64,000 nucleotides of DNA, from the NCBI GenBank assembly GCA_963815295.1, contig CAWFFZ010000008.1, positions 2,046,001-2,110,000 on the forward strand, written 5' to 3'. Below, in pieces: positions 44,928 through 54,927 of this stretch (position 1 is its first letter; each line of letters opens with the position of its first letter). The notes under the pieces are model-generated. The model was not told where the DNA came from. It saw only the letters and a program-made list of their open reading frames with translations, and ran no database searches. Made by a program: the position numbers and the translations under genes. Source of the DNA: JACDHG01 sp963815295 (GTDB taxonomy: Bacteria > Actinomycetota > Actinomycetes > Propionibacteriales > Nocardioidaceae).

Positions 44928-47104
44928 CGAGACCGCCCGAGCTTGCGTCGCTGCGTCTGCGGCTGCGTCGTCGACCGCCCAAGCCAGGCGTCGAAGTCAC
45001 GGGGTGGCGACCGTAACACCGGGGCGGTGATGGAGCCGTCTCGCTGGAAGACCGGCAGGCCGACCGGTGGCCGACCACCGGGTTCGGCGGCCTTGTCGAG
45101 GCGCACCTTCTCGCCCTTGATGCCGTAGAGCGACTCCCAGATCTTGCGAACGGCCGGCCCCGATGTGCCGGAGCCGGTGCCACCCTGGGACACCATCATG
45201 ACCACAACGTATTGCTCGTTGTAGGAGGCCAGCCACGAGGTGGACTGCTTGCCGTAGACCTCGGCGCTTCCGGTCTTCGAGCGGATCTTCACGTCGTCGA
45301 GGGGGAAGCCGATGAAGCGCCAGGCCGACGTACCCGTGCGCGTGGTGCCTTGCAGTGCCGTGTCGATGTAGCGCAACACATGCTTGGGCACAGGCACCTT
45401 CGAAGCCCGCTGCGGGGCGATCCGCTTGATGACGGTGCCGTCGGGAGACACCACCGCCTTCGCAACCCGCGGCTTCCACAGTGTTCCGCCGTTCGCGAGC
45501 GCGGCGTATGCCGTCGCGAGCTGTAGCGGCGTGATGATCGTGTCGCCTTGCCCGATGGCGAAGTTGACCGCGTCGCCGGCCCGGTAGGCGTAGCCGTCGA
45601 TGCAGAACTCGCGGGCGAAGCGATGCAGGAAGTCCTCGCCCGGCTCTTTGCCGATCCGGCAGTAGTAGCTTCGGCTCGCCTTCCAGTAGGCCCGCTTCCA
45701 CTTCCTGTCGGCGATCCGGCCGGTTGCCTCCCCCGGCAGGTCGATGCGGGTCTTCTCACCGAAGCCGAACGACTCGGCCATCGAGACCAGGGGATCTGGC
45801 GTGTTGACGTTGTCGGTGTCCGCGCCCGTCCTCTGCCACAGGCCGTAGCCAACTTGGTAGAAGAACGTGTTGCAGGAGACCTGCAGCGCCTTGGCGAAGT
45901 CGATGTAGCCGTAAGCGCCCGACTCGTAGTTCTTGAAGTCGCGGTTGCCGACGCGGAATGACGACGAGCAGTTGAGCCGTGTCGCCGGCGAGTATCCGTG
46001 TGTCATCGCGCCCGCGGTCATGAACGGCTTGAACGTCGAGCCAGGGGCGAACTGCCCTTGTGTCACACGCGAAAGCAGAGGTGTCCCGGCTCGCGCACTG
46101 TAGAGACGGTCGAGGTCTCCCTGCGTGATCCCACTAGTCCAGACGTCGGGTTCGTACGTTGGATAGCTCGTCATCGCGACCACGTGGCCGGTCTTGGCGT
46201 TGAGCACGACTGCCGCGCCGGAGTCGGCGGCATACTTCTTGCCGCTCACCGGGTCGACCGTCTTGCGCGCGGTCATGATCGTCTGCCGCAGCTGGCGCTC
46301 CAGGATTCCCTGCACCTTTGCGTCGATGGAAGTGACGAGGGTGTCGCCAGGGGTCGGCAGGATCTCCTCACCGCTGCCGATCACCCGCCCCATCGAGTCG
46401 ACGGTCACCTGTCGGTCGCCCGGCAGGCCGCGTAGATAGCGGTCGTACTGCTTCTCGAGCCCAGCGCGTCCGACGACTGATAGCGGGCCGACGGTGGCAT
46501 CGTCTGCTTCTTGAGCCGCGTCGAGCTCGGCTTCGTTGATGGGTGAGTTGTAGCCCAACACATGGGCGGCATTGATGCCGAATGGCGCCGGGTAGGCGCG
46601 GACCTTGCGCGCCTCGGCCGTGACGCCCGGGAAGTCCTCGGCCTGCTCGAGCAAGGACGCCGCCAGCGACTGCGACACGTCCTCGGCGACCGGGACGGCG
46701 GCGTATGGGGAGCCGTTCCAACAGATCGGTGCCTTCGCCGCCCCGTCCTCTCCACACGTCTTCGTCCGTCGTTCGAGCTCTTGCACGCGCAGCCCCAACG
46801 TGTTGGCAAGCCGTTCGAGCACAGCCCGGCGCGTCGAGTCGCCGAGCTTGTCGAGCACGCCGCGATCAACGGTGACGACCCACGAAGTCCGATTGGCGAC
46901 CAGCGGCCGGCCCATCGCGTCGACAATCAGCCCTCGCGGTGGCTGGATGTCGATGTCGCGGACGGTGTTCTCCTGCGCGGCCGCCTGGTAGGTCTCCCCT
47001 CCGACGACCTGGAGGTACCACAGGCGGGCGAACAGCGTCGCGAACAACGACAGCACCATGACCTGCACGACCATCAGTCGCAGCCTCGAGCGATGCTTCA
47101 GCAT
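44924..47104 (-). CDS. mrdA: Penicillin-binding protein 2 (elongation transpeptidase)
   Basis: A 726-residue class B PBP. One N-terminal membrane helix (about 8-28) is followed by the dimerisation region (GLIVDAMGRPLVANR) and the transpeptidase domain. Active-site motifs are S356-x-x-K359 in APGSTFKPF, S410-C-N412 in VSCNTFFYQ, and K609-T-G in RSKTGSAEV. It cross-links peptidoglycan made by RodA during elongation. It lies between mreD (6-bp gap) and rodA (overlap). Confidence 0.94.
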   Translation of the reverse strand: MLKHRSRLRLMVVQVMVLSLFATLFARLWYLQVVGGETYQAAAQENTVRDIDIQPPRGLIVDAMGRPLVANRTSWVVTVDRGVLDKLGDSTRRAVLERLANTLGLRVQELERRTKTCGEDGAAKAPICWNGSPYAAVPVAEDVSQSLAASLLEQAEDFPGVTAEARKVRAYPAPFGINAAHVLGYNSPINEAELDAAQEADDATVGPLSVVGRAGLEKQYDRYLRGLPGDRQVTVDSMGRVIGSGEEILPTPGDTLVTSIDAKVQGILERQLRQTIMTARKTVDPVSGKKYAADSGAAVVLNAKTGHVVAMTSYPTYEPDVWTSGITQGDLDRLYSARAGTPLLSRVTQGQFAPGSTFKPFMTAGAMTHGYSPATRLNCSSSFRVGNRDFKNYESGAYGYIDFAKALQVSCNTFFYQVGYGLWQRTGADTDNVNTPDPLVSMAESFGFGEKTRIDLPGEATGRIADRKWKRAYWKASRSYYCRIGKEPGEDFLHRFAREFCIDGYAYRAGDAVNFAIGQGDTIITPLQLATAYAALANGGTLWKPRVAKAVVSPDGTVIKRIAPQRASKVPVPKHVLRYIDTALQGTTRTGTSAWRFIGFPLDDVKIRSKTGSAEVYGKQSTSWLASYNEQYVVVMMVSQGGTGSGTSGPAVRKIWESLYGIKGEKVRLDKAAEPGGRPPVGLPVFQRDGSITAPVLRSPPRDFDAWLGRSTTQPQTQRRKLGRSR

Positions 47105-47110
47105 GGCGCG

Positions 47111-47623
47111 CTACCAGCGCTCGGCGGGCTCGAGCCGGCGGAACAGCACGAGCACAAGCGGTATGACGAGCGGCGTCAGTAACAGGTCGTAGCCGACGGC
47201 CACGGGCAGCACCTCGAGGGCCGCACCCACGTCTATGCCAGGCTCGCGCAGCACCAGCCCGGTCAGGGCGAAGACCGACGTACCGATGAACGCGCCGGAG
47301 GCGACCATCAGCAACGTGCTCGGCACTGACGCCTCGCCATTGCCCCGGGCGAGGCCGGTCAGGTAGCCGACGAGCACGAGAGACAGCGCCCATCGGCCGG
47401 CAGTGTGGTCTGCCGGTGGCGCCAGGTCGAGCACCAGGCCTGCGGCGAAGCCCACGAGGGCGGCGTAGTTGGGGCCGCGCACCAGGGCAGCCGCGATCAC
47501 CACGAGCATCGCCAGGTCGGGGACGACGCCGCGGATCGAGAAGTGGCTGAAGATGCTGATCTGCAAGGTGACTGTCACGACGATGAGCACGGTCACGACG
47601 GCTGCGCGAAGGGCGGTGGTCAT
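47111..47623 (-). CDS. mreD: Rod-shape protein MreD
   Basis: A 170-residue membrane protein with about five helices, containing PDLAMLVVIAAALVRGPNYA and RRLEPAERW at the C terminus. Identified mainly from its place between mreC and mrdA and its hydrophobic profile, as MreD is poorly conserved. Confidence 0.87.
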   Translation of the reverse strand: MTTALRAAVVTVLIVVTVTLQISIFSHFSIRGVVPDLAMLVVIAAALVRGPNYAALVGFAAGLVLDLAPPADHTAGRWALSLVLVGYLTGLARGNGEASVPSTLLMVASGAFIGTSVFALTGLVLREPGIDVGAALEVLPVAVGYDLLLTPLVIPLVLVLFRRLEPAERW

Positions 47624-47662
47624 CGATCCCCTCGCCCGGCCTGGTTGCTCGTGGAGCCGCGG

Positions 47663-48503
47663 TCAACGGACGTGACCACGGCCGACCACATCGAGGGACG
47701 AGAAGTCGACGTAAGGGTCGATCGTGGCGGTCTCGGTGAGCTCGGCCGGGGACGAGCGGACGCTCATGACCTCGCCGATCGGGACACCTGCGACGTAGGG
47801 AGCGCCGTTGCGCGAACCCCAGGTCAGGACGGAGTCGCCGACGGTCGGGGAGACAGTGTGGTCGACGAGGCTGAGCTCGAGGCTGCCGTCGCCGCTCAGG
47901 CTGCCGTCGCCGGCAAGGAAGCCCAGCTCCATCGACTCGCCCAGTCGGCCGCCGATCGTCGACTTGCCGTCCACGATCAACAGCACGGTGGCGTTGTTGG
48001 CCGTGGCACTGACGACCCGTCCGACCAGACCGTCGGCGTTGACGACACTGAGGTCGGGAACGACGCCAGACCTCGTCCCGGCGTCAATCGTGACCGTGCG
48101 GGAGAAGGACTGCGCCGATCCCATCCCGACCACCTGCGCCGGGACGACGCGGTAGCCCGACGAGTCCGCGAGCCGCTCGATGCCGGCAAGCTCCGAGTCG
48201 CGTGCACGATTGGCGTCGACGGCCCGCAGCTGAGACTCCAGCAGCCGCATTGGCCGACTCGAGCTCGTCAGTGCGCTCGCGGAGCTCATGTACGTCGCCG
48301 AAGTGGTCGGGCAGGTCGGTGACCGGCCGGAGGGCGCTCGAGGCGCCGTCCTCGAGAGGTCCGAGCACAGCTGCGACTGTCGAGCGCAGCGGGTCGACCG
48401 GTGACGCCGACTCGCCGTGTCGGGCGTCGAGCGTGATGATGGTGACGCAGGCCAGCACGAGCAGGCCGAGCCCCGCGCGTGAATGCCGTGGTGCAGGGTT
48501 CAC
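47663..48503 (-). CDS. mreC: Rod-shape protein MreC, frameshifted in this sequence
   Basis: The N-terminal part, from GTG 48503, has a membrane helix (AGLGLLVLACVTIITL) and the start of the coiled coil (HELRERTDELESAN). The frame then shifts at about 48258 and continues LLESQLRAVDANRARDSELA with the beta domains (RTVTIDAGTRSGVVPDL, SSLDVVGRGHVR) to 47663. One extra base (or two missing) in GCCAATGCGGCTG explains it; the span is 280 codons plus one. With mreB, mreD, mrdA and rodA all intact, a sequencing error is more likely than loss of this scaffold protein. Confidence 0.85.
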
Positions 48504-48505
48504 CG

Positions 48506-49531
48506 TCAGCGCCTCGGCTCTGAGACGAGAACCTGCTGCAACGCCTCGAACTCCTCGACACATTTTCCGGCGCCAAGCGCCACTGAGTCGAGCGGCCGCT
48601 CGGCGACGTGAACCGGCATACCGGTCTCGTGGCGCAGCCGCTCGTCGAGACCACGCAGCAGCGCGCCTCCACCCGTCAGGACGACCCCGCGATCCATGAT
48701 GTCGCCCGCGAGCTCGGGCGGGGTCTTGTCGAGCGTGGTGCGCACGGAGTCGACGATCGCGTGGAGGGGTTCCTCGAGGGCTTGGCGGACTTCGGCAGAG
48801 GAGATCACGACATTGCGTGGGAGTCCGCTGATCATGTCGCGACCGCGGATCTCGGCCTCGGGTTCGTCGGGCAGCGGGAACGCCGAGCCGATGGCCATCT
48901 TGACTTCCTCGGCGGTGCGCTCCCCCAGCATCAGGGAGTACTCCTTCTTCATCCAGGTGATGATCGCCTGGTCGAGGTCATCTCCTGCCTTGCGGATCGA
49001 GAGGCTGGTGACGATGCCGCCGAGGCTGATCACCGCGACCTCGGTGGTGCCCCCGCCGATGTCGACCACCATGTTGCCGGTGGCCTGGTGGACGGGCAGC
49101 CCGGCGCCGATCGCGGCGGCCATCGGCTCCTCGATGATGTAGACCCGCCGAGCACCAGCCTGGTAGCCAGCCTCTTTGACCGCGCGCTGCTCGACGGCGG
49201 TGATGCCGGAGGGCACGCAAATGACGAGACGTGGCTTTGCGAAGTACCGCCGGCGATGGACGCGCTGGATGAAGAACCGCAGCATCTGCTCGGTGGCTTC
49301 GAAGTCGGCGATCACGCCGTCCTTGAGGGGGCGGATCGCGGTGATGCTGTCGGGAGTGCGCCCGATCATCCGCTTCGCCTCGGCACCGACAGCGAGGATC
49401 TCGCGAGTCTGGGTGTTCATCGCGACCACCGACGGCTCGTTGAGCATCACGCCGCGCCCACGTACGTAGACGAGCGTGTTGGCAGTGCCGAGATCCACTG
49501 CCATGTCGCGGCCGATGATGCTGTTGGCCAT
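48506..49531 (-). CDS. mreB: Rod-shape-determining protein MreB
   Basis: A 341-residue actin homologue. The phosphate-1 region is DMAVDLGTANTLVYV, phosphate-2 is MVVDIGGGTTEVAVISLGG, and the adenosine motif is GVVLTGGGALLRGLDE. ATG 49531 has GGTCGGGG upstream. It is the first gene of mreBCD-mrdA-rodA and organises elongation complexes under the membrane. Its presence suggests a rod or rod-to-coccus cell. Confidence 0.96.
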   Translation of the reverse strand: MANSIIGRDMAVDLGTANTLVYVRGRGVMLNEPSVVAMNTQTREILAVGAEAKRMIGRTPDSITAIRPLKDGVIADFEATEQMLRFFIQRVHRRRYFAKPRLVICVPSGITAVEQRAVKEAGYQAGARRVYIIEEPMAAAIGAGLPVHQATGNMVVDIGGGTTEVAVISLGGIVTSLSIRKAGDDLDQAIITWMKKEYSLMLGERTAEEVKMAIGSAFPLPDEPEAEIRGRDMISGLPRNVVISSAEVRQALEEPLHAIVDSVRTTLDKTPPELAGDIMDRGVVLTGGGALLRGLDERLRHETGMPVHVAERPLDSVALGAGKCVEEFEALQQVLVSEPRR

Positions 49532-49782
49532 GCCCCGACCTGATCCCTTCACGCGCTGTTGGATGCCGCCCCGCCCCCGTGCTGGGAGACAGGCGTGCCT
49601 GCCGCGTGCTCAGCGTAGGTTGGGGCGGCGCGTACATCGGGGAGACACTTCGGCGACCGACAGGATTTCGGGGCGAAGCGTCGCAGCTCGGCAACAGCTC
49701 CGGTTGTCGTGATCAGCCAACTGCGGCATGGTTGGCCGCTCGCACCCGGGTTCGGCCGGGATGATGTGTGGAGGCTGCTGCC

Positions 49783-51204
49783 ATGGAAGCGATCGAGCCG
49801 GCATATTCGACCACCGTTCTGCTGCTGATCGCCGCAGCGGCCGTGGCGTTACTCCTGTTCTTGATCATGAAGGTCAAGCTGCACGCCTTCGTGTCGCTGG
49901 TTTTGGTGAGCGTGCTGACCGCGCTGGCAGCCGGCTTCCCTATCGCTGACATCCCGGATGCCTTGCTCTATGGCTTCGCCGACACAATCGGCTCCGTCGC
50001 CCTGCTGGTGGGGTTCGGGGTGATGATCGGCAGGCTGCTGGAGGTGACAGGTGGAGCTCAGGTGCTGGCCGACACCCTGATCAACCGGTTCGGTGAGAAG
50101 CGGGCACCCCTCGCGCTCGGTGTCGCCTCCCTGCTGTTCGGGCTGCCTATCTTCTTCGATGCCGGGCTGGTCGTCTTCCTCCCGATCATCTTGACGGTCG
50201 CCCGCCGCTTCGGCGGCTCACTGCTCCTCTACGCGTTGCCCTCCGCCGGTGCCTTCGCTGCCATGCACGCATTCGTCCCGCCCCACCCAGGGCCGGTGGC
50301 GGCCGCAGAGCTCCTCGGCGCGGACATCGGCCTGACACTGGTCGTCGGCATACCCATCGGCGTTGTCGCCTGGTACGTCGGAGTGATGCCCCTGTCGCGG
50401 TATCTCGGAGCCCGCTTCGACGTGTCGGTGCCAGACGCGTTGTTCGGGGAGGTGAACGACGGGCGGGACGACGCCGACTCCCGCGAGGGGGCCGGAGGCG
50501 GCACAACCACGACCCGGACAGCGCCGGCATTCGCAACGGTGCTGAGCATCCTGCTGCTCCCGCTCGTACTCATCTCCTTCAACACGGTGTTGTCGACGCT
50601 GGTCACGGCTGGCGTGCTCGACGAGGGTCAGGGCTGGGCTGACTTCTTGATGCTGCTCGGCGAGACCACCGTCGCGCTGTTGATCACCGTGCTCGCCGCC
50701 ATCCTCGTTCTCGGGCGCCCGCACGGGTCGATGGCTGATGTCAGCGCGATCCTCGACAAGGCGCTCGGACCGATCTGCTCGATCATCCTGATCACCGGTG
50801 CCGGCGGCATGTTCGGCGGCGTCCTCGAGCTCAGCGGGATCGGCGAGGCGTTGAGCACCTCGTTGTCCGACCTAGGCATGTCGCTGATCCTGCAGGCCTT
50901 CGTGATCTCCACCCTGCTGCGGGTTGCACAAGGCTCTGCCACCGTGGCGCTGACCACCTCGGCTGGCTTGCTGGCTCCAGCGGTCCATGCTGCAGATCTT
51001 GGTGACTTTCAGCTCACCCTGCTGGTGATGGCGATCGCCGCCGGCGCCACTGTGCTGTCACATGTCAACGACTCGGGTTTCTGGCTGGTGAGCCGGTTCT
51101 TCGGGATGGACGAGAAGACCACACTGAAGACCTGGACGGTGATGGAGACAACCCTTGGCCTCAGCGCGTTCGCGATCTCGCTCGCGTTGTGGGCAGTCGT
51201 ATGA
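49783..51204 (+). CDS. Gluconate permease, GntP family
   Basis: A 473-residue gluconate:H+ symporter with about 12-14 helices, with GFGVMIGRLLEVTGGAQVLA and IFFDAGLVVFLPIILTVARR typical of GntP. ATG 49783 has GGAGG nine bases upstream. It is followed closely by gluconate kinase. The 250 bp before it, up to mreB, hold no gene that I can see. Its last codon and stop are GTA-TGA within the GTATGACG octamer. Confidence 0.9.
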   Translation: MEAIEPAYSTTVLLLIAAAAVALLLFLIMKVKLHAFVSLVLVSVLTALAAGFPIADIPDALLYGFADTIGSVALLVGFGVMIGRLLEVTGGAQVLADTLINRFGEKRAPLALGVASLLFGLPIFFDAGLVVFLPIILTVARRFGGSLLLYALPSAGAFAAMHAFVPPHPGPVAAAELLGADIGLTLVVGIPIGVVAWYVGVMPLSRYLGARFDVSVPDALFGEVNDGRDDADSREGAGGGTTTTRTAPAFATVLSILLLPLVLISFNTVLSTLVTAGVLDEGQGWADFLMLLGETTVALLITVLAAILVLGRPHGSMADVSAILDKALGPICSIILITGAGGMFGGVLELSGIGEALSTSLSDLGMSLILQAFVISTLLRVAQGSATVALTTSAGLLAPAVHAADLGDFQLTLLVMAIAAGATVLSHVNDSGFWLVSRFFGMDEKTTLKTWTVMETTLGLSAFAISLALWAVV

Positions 51205-51223
51205 CGAGTCGGCGGCCGTGGGC

Positions 51224-51745
51224 ATGACGCGGCACATCGTCGTGATGGGGGTCGCCGGTGTCGGGAAAACCACGGTGGCCGAGCGACTCGCAGCCAACCT
51301 CGACCTCGTGTTCGCTGAGGGCGACGACTTCCACCCACCCGCCAACGTCGAGAAGATGTCGTCCGGCGTCGCCCTCACCGACGAAGACCGTTGGCCATGG
51401 CTCGAAGCCCTCGCCGACTGGACCAGGGAACATGGTAGCGTCGGTCGGTCGACGGTCCTCTCGTGCTCGGCCCTGCGGAAGGCGTACCGCGACGTCTTGC
51501 GCACCGGTGACGCGGACATGTTCTTCATCCACCTGGCCGGCACGCAGGAGCTGCTTCGTCGCCGGATGGAGTCCCGGGAGCACTTCATGCCGGTCTCGCT
51601 GCTGACCTCCCAGTTCGACACGTTGGAGCCGCTCGAGCCATCCGAGTCTGGGGTGACGCTCGACGTGTCGGCATCGGTCGACGAGGTGGTCAGCGAGGCG
51701 GAGGCTGCAGCGCGGGCTGCCCTGGGCGACGTACGCGACGGCTGA
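51224..51745 (+). CDS. gntK: Gluconokinase
   Basis: A 173-residue P-loop kinase making 6-phosphogluconate. The P-loop is MGVAGVGKTTVAE, the family stretch AEGDDFHPPANVEKMSSGV follows, and SCSALRKAYRDVLR is the gluconate/ATP region. ATG 51224 matches the family start, 19 bases after the permease stop, so the two are one uptake-phosphorylation operon. Confidence 0.92.
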   Translation: MTRHIVVMGVAGVGKTTVAERLAANLDLVFAEGDDFHPPANVEKMSSGVALTDEDRWPWLEALADWTREHGSVGRSTVLSCSALRKAYRDVLRTGDADMFFIHLAGTQELLRRRMESREHFMPVSLLTSQFDTLEPLEPSESGVTLDVSASVDEVVSEAEAAARAALGDVRDG

Positions 51746-51766
51746 CCAGGAGCGTGGCAGCCAGGC

Positions 51767-52174
51767 TCAGAGGTCGGGGAACCAGAGGGCCAGCTCGCGC
51801 GCGGCTGACTCCGGCGAGTCGGAGCCGTGGACGAGGTTCTCGCGGTTGGACAGACTCCAGTCGCCGCGGATCGTGCCGGGGGCCGCCTTGCGGCCGTCGG
51901 TGGCGCCATTGAGCGCGCGCACGACCTCAACCGCTTCGTCGCCCTCGATCACCAGGGCTACGAGCGGGCCGCTCGTCACGAAGTCACGCAGCGGCGGGTA
52001 GAAGTCGCGGTCCACGTGTTCGGCGTAGTGCTGGTCAGCGAGCTCCGCAGTGATCGTCCGCTGCTCCATCGCCACGATTGTGAGGCCCTTGGCCTCGACG
52101 CGGGCGAGCACCTGCCCGACCAGGCCGCGTCGTACGGTGTCGGGCTTGAGCAGGAGCAGCGTGCGCTGAGTCAT
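51767..52174 (-). CDS. ndk: Nucleoside diphosphate kinase
   Basis: A 135-residue Ndk with the phospho-histidine H116 in NLVHGSDSPESA and the N-terminal RTLLLLKPDTVRRGL. It balances nucleoside triphosphates. It is downstream of folC and the DUF4233 gene on the same strand, a conserved actinobacterial order. Confidence 0.96.
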   Translation of the reverse strand: MTQRTLLLLKPDTVRRGLVGQVLARVEAKGLTIVAMEQRTITAELADQHYAEHVDRDFYPPLRDFVTSGPLVALVIEGDEAVEVVRALNGATDGRKAAPGTIRGDWSLSNRENLVHGSDSPESAARELALWFPDL

Positions 52175-52207
52175 GGCGGCGAGCCTATCCAGCGCTGCGG
52201 CTGGTGC

Positions 52208-52555
52208 TCACCTGGCCTCGGCTCCTTCGGGCCCCTCCTGGGCCTCGATCTTGCGACCGAGCACGTACGCCGTCGTGTAGAGGGAGCCGAAGATCGCCCC
52301 CAGGGCGAACATGACCGAGACCAAGAAGCCGAGTCCGAACGCCGCCACCTGAAGCGCGAAGCCGGCGACATACGCCCATTCGGCGCGCAGCATGCCGGCG
52401 ATCAGAAACGCGGCTACCGCAAGACCGAGCCCGATGGTGACGGCGACTGGTGTCGACATGTCCTCGACGGCGATCAGCACAGGTGTCACAAGTCCGAGGG
52501 CGATGCCCTCGAGCGCCAGCACCGACGCGCACATCATCCGACGCGGCGACCTCAC
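52208..52555 (-). CDS. DUF4233 membrane protein
   Basis: A 115-residue protein with four helices (MMCASVLALEGIALGLVTP, GLAVAAFLIAGMLRAEWAYV). It is the DUF4233 protein normally encoded between folC and ndk in actinomycetes. It overlaps folC by four bases. Function unknown. Confidence 0.82.
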   Translation of the reverse strand: MRSPRRMMCASVLALEGIALGLVTPVLIAVEDMSTPVAVTIGLGLAVAAFLIAGMLRAEWAYVAGFALQVAAFGLGFLVSVMFALGAIFGSLYTTAYVLGRKIEAQEGPEGAEAR

Positions 52556-53916
52556 GACACTCCCCCACCAAGCAGGTGGCGTGCCTCGCCGGCGGTGATG
52601 ACCGATCCCGTCACCAGCACACCTCCCCCGCCGAGTCCGACCGCGTCTGCGTCTCCGCTCTCGGCGACGCCGATGGCGATGTCGAGAGCGTCGTCGAGGC
52701 GGCGCGTGACCTCGACCCGGTCACCACCGAAGATGCCGCGAGCGACCTCGGCGAGCTCCTCTGCGGGCATGGCACGGTGCGTGGAGTTCTGGGTGCACAC
52801 GATCGTCGCCATGATCGGCTCGAACGCGTCAAGCAGCCCGGCGACGTCCTTGTCCATCATCACACCGACAACGCCGACGAGAGGCGAGAAGGAGAAGGAC
52901 TCCTGGACAGCTTCGACCATCGCGTGCGCTCCGTGCGGGTTGTGCGCGGCGTCAAGCACGATGGTCGGCGAACGCCGGATGATCTCGAGCCGCGCCGGCG
53001 ACGTCACCTGCCCGAATGCTTCACGCACGACCTCGAGATCGAGGCCGCTCTGGAGACCCGTGCCTCCGGCAAACGCCTCGACTGCTGCCAAGGCGCAGGC
53101 GGCGTTCTGCGTCTGGTGGGCGCCGTAGAGCGGCAGGAACACCTCGTCGTACGTCGCTTCGAGTCCCTGGAACGTGACCAGCTGTCCGCCCATCCCCGGC
53201 ACCCGGTCGATGACGCCGAACTCGGCACCCTCTCTGGCCACCGTGATGCCGACTTCGGCAGCTCGCCGCAGCAGCACCTCGGCGGCCTCGTCCGGCTGCT
53301 GGGCGAGGATGCCGAATGAGCCCGGCTTGAGGATGCCGGCCTTCTCGTGCGCGATGTCTTCCACCGAGTCGCCGAGGTAGTTGCTGTGCTCGACGCCGAT
53401 TGGCAAGACGACGGCTACGGCGGCGTCGGCGACATTCGTGCTGTCCCAGCTGCCGCCCATCCCCACCTCGATGACAGCCGCGTCAACCGGGGCGTCGGCA
53501 AAAGCGGCGAAGCCCATGGCAGTCACGAACTCGAAGAACGAGACGTCGATACCCGCAGAGCGGTCGACGATCTCGGCGTAGGGCAGCACCTCGGCATACA
53601 CCTCTGCGAACCGATCTTGCGTTACGGGCTCACCGTCGACCGTGATGCGCTCGATGATGGACTCGAGGTGGGGGCTCGTGAACCGGCCGGTGCGTAAACC
53701 CAGCCCACGCAGCAGGTTGTCGACCATCCGGGACGTCGACGTCTTGCCGTTGGTGCCAGTCAGGTGGACAACGGGGTAGGCCCGCTCGGGGTGGCCCATC
53801 AGGTCGCAGAGTGCGGCGATCCGGTCGAGGGAGGGGTCGAGCCTGGTCTCGGGCCAGCGCTGGAGCAGCGCTCGCTCGGCGGCACGAAACGCCGCCAGCG
53901 GAGGGTTAGTGGGCAT
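52552..53916 (-). CDS. folC: Folylpolyglutamate / dihydrofolate synthase
   Basis: A 454-residue Mur-ligase-fold enzyme adding glutamate to folates. The P-loop is LTGTNGKTSTSRM, the Mur signature follows in DAAVIEVGMGGSWDSTN, and the C-terminal domain has TIVLDAAHNPHG. ATG 53916 (MPTNPPLAAFRAAERA) fits the family; upstream in-frame sequence runs through a palindromic element and is not coding. Confidence 0.94.
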   Translation of the reverse strand: MPTNPPLAAFRAAERALLQRWPETRLDPSLDRIAALCDLMGHPERAYPVVHLTGTNGKTSTSRMVDNLLRGLGLRTGRFTSPHLESIIERITVDGEPVTQDRFAEVYAEVLPYAEIVDRSAGIDVSFFEFVTAMGFAAFADAPVDAAVIEVGMGGSWDSTNVADAAVAVVLPIGVEHSNYLGDSVEDIAHEKAGILKPGSFGILAQQPDEAAEVLLRRAAEVGITVAREGAEFGVIDRVPGMGGQLVTFQGLEATYDEVFLPLYGAHQTQNAACALAAVEAFAGGTGLQSGLDLEVVREAFGQVTSPARLEIIRRSPTIVLDAAHNPHGAHAMVEAVQESFSFSPLVGVVGVMMDKDVAGLLDAFEPIMATIVCTQNSTHRAMPAEELAEVARGIFGGDRVEVTRRLDDALDIAIGVAESGDADAVGLGGGGVLVTGSVITAGEARHLLGGGVS

Positions 53917-53940
53917 CGCCTGGAGTCTAGGCTGCCGCAA

Positions 53941-53982
53941 GATCCGACTCTGACGTCGCTCCAGCGAGCTCGGCGTCGGATC
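53941..53982. repeat. 42-bp inverted-repeat element, copy 2
   Basis: Arms GATCCGAC (53941-53948) and GTCGGATC (53975-53982) with the same 42-bp length as the element at 23988. The flanking bases suggest the two copies are in opposite orientation (GAAGGATCCGAC at one end, CAAGATCCGACT at the other). It lies between folC and the divergent gene at 54036. Confidence 0.6.
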
Positions 53983-54035
53983 CTTCTGCAGGGGTATCGC
54001 CACGGTTAAGTCGAGTCGGTGGCTACACTTTGCGC

Positions 54036-54926
54036 GTGTCGACACAAAATGTTCCCCTGCCGAGCCTCGACGGCGCGACGGTTGTGGTGCCTGCGCCAGC
54101 CGCGGGAGCTGGCAACTGGTCCGGCGCGGCCAGCGCCATCTGGGTCGACGGTGAGATCTGGCTGACCTACCGCGTCCGCCGGCCACTGCATGAGGGTCGC
54201 GGCGTCAGTGTGGTTGTCGCCCGCTCGCGGGACGGGGTTGCCTTCGAGACGGTGGCCGAAGTGTTTCGCGAACAGTTTCGGGCCGAGTCCTTCGAACGCC
54301 CCGTCATCATCCGCACCCCCGCAGGCAGGTGGCGTCTGTACTTGTCCTGCGCGACGCCAGCGTCCAAGCATTGGTGGATTGAGGCGATCGAGGCTGAGAC
54401 CCCCGAAACACTCGCGACGGGTCGCCGCACGGTTGTGCTGCCCGGCGACGACACTATGGCCGTCAAGGATCCGGTCATCACCGTTGACGGCAGCAATTGG
54501 CAGATGTGGGTGTGCTGCCACCCCTTGTCGGACGTGGGCCACGAGGACCGCATGACGACTGCCTACTGCACAAGCACGGATGGGCTGCGATGGGAGTGGC
54601 ACGGCGACGTCCTGACCCCCACACCGGGCGCCTGGGATCAACGGGGTGCACGCGTCACCGCTGTGCTGCGACAGTCTCCGCTGGTGGTGGCGTACGACGG
54701 TCGGGCCGCCGCTGAGGACAACTGGCACGAAGTGACCGGCATCGCCCACGCGGTTGACGGGGCGCTCGTTGCTAGCGCGACTGGCCCGATCGCACGGTCG
54801 CCCCACTCGGACGGGGCGTTGCGATACGTGAGCGCGGTTGCCCTACCGGACGGCAAGACGCGGTTCTACTTCGAGGCGGCCCGGCCCGACGGAGCACACG
54901 ATCTGGTGACCAGCCTGGCCGACTGA
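54036..54926 (+). CDS. Glycosidase-like five-bladed beta-propeller protein
   Basis: A 296-residue protein with GH43/GH32-type propeller repeats: SAASAIWVDGEIWLTYRVRR-like blade openings, ESFERPVIIRTPAGRWRLYL, and DPVITVDGSNWQMWVCCHP. Acidic residues at blade starts (Asp in VKDP, Glu in RAESFERP) could be catalytic, but no full triad is certain. No signal peptide is visible. A TACACT at 54024-54029 would place the transcript start at or next to GTG 54036, giving a leaderless mRNA. It converges with the sulfotransferase gene, one base apart. Confidence 0.65.
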   Translation: MSTQNVPLPSLDGATVVVPAPAAGAGNWSGAASAIWVDGEIWLTYRVRRPLHEGRGVSVVVARSRDGVAFETVAEVFREQFRAESFERPVIIRTPAGRWRLYLSCATPASKHWWIEAIEAETPETLATGRRTVVLPGDDTMAVKDPVITVDGSNWQMWVCCHPLSDVGHEDRMTTAYCTSTDGLRWEWHGDVLTPTPGAWDQRGARVTAVLRQSPLVVAYDGRAAAEDNWHEVTGIAHAVDGALVASATGPIARSPHSDGALRYVSAVALPDGKTRFYFEAARPDGAHDLVTSLAD

Positions 54927-54927
54927 G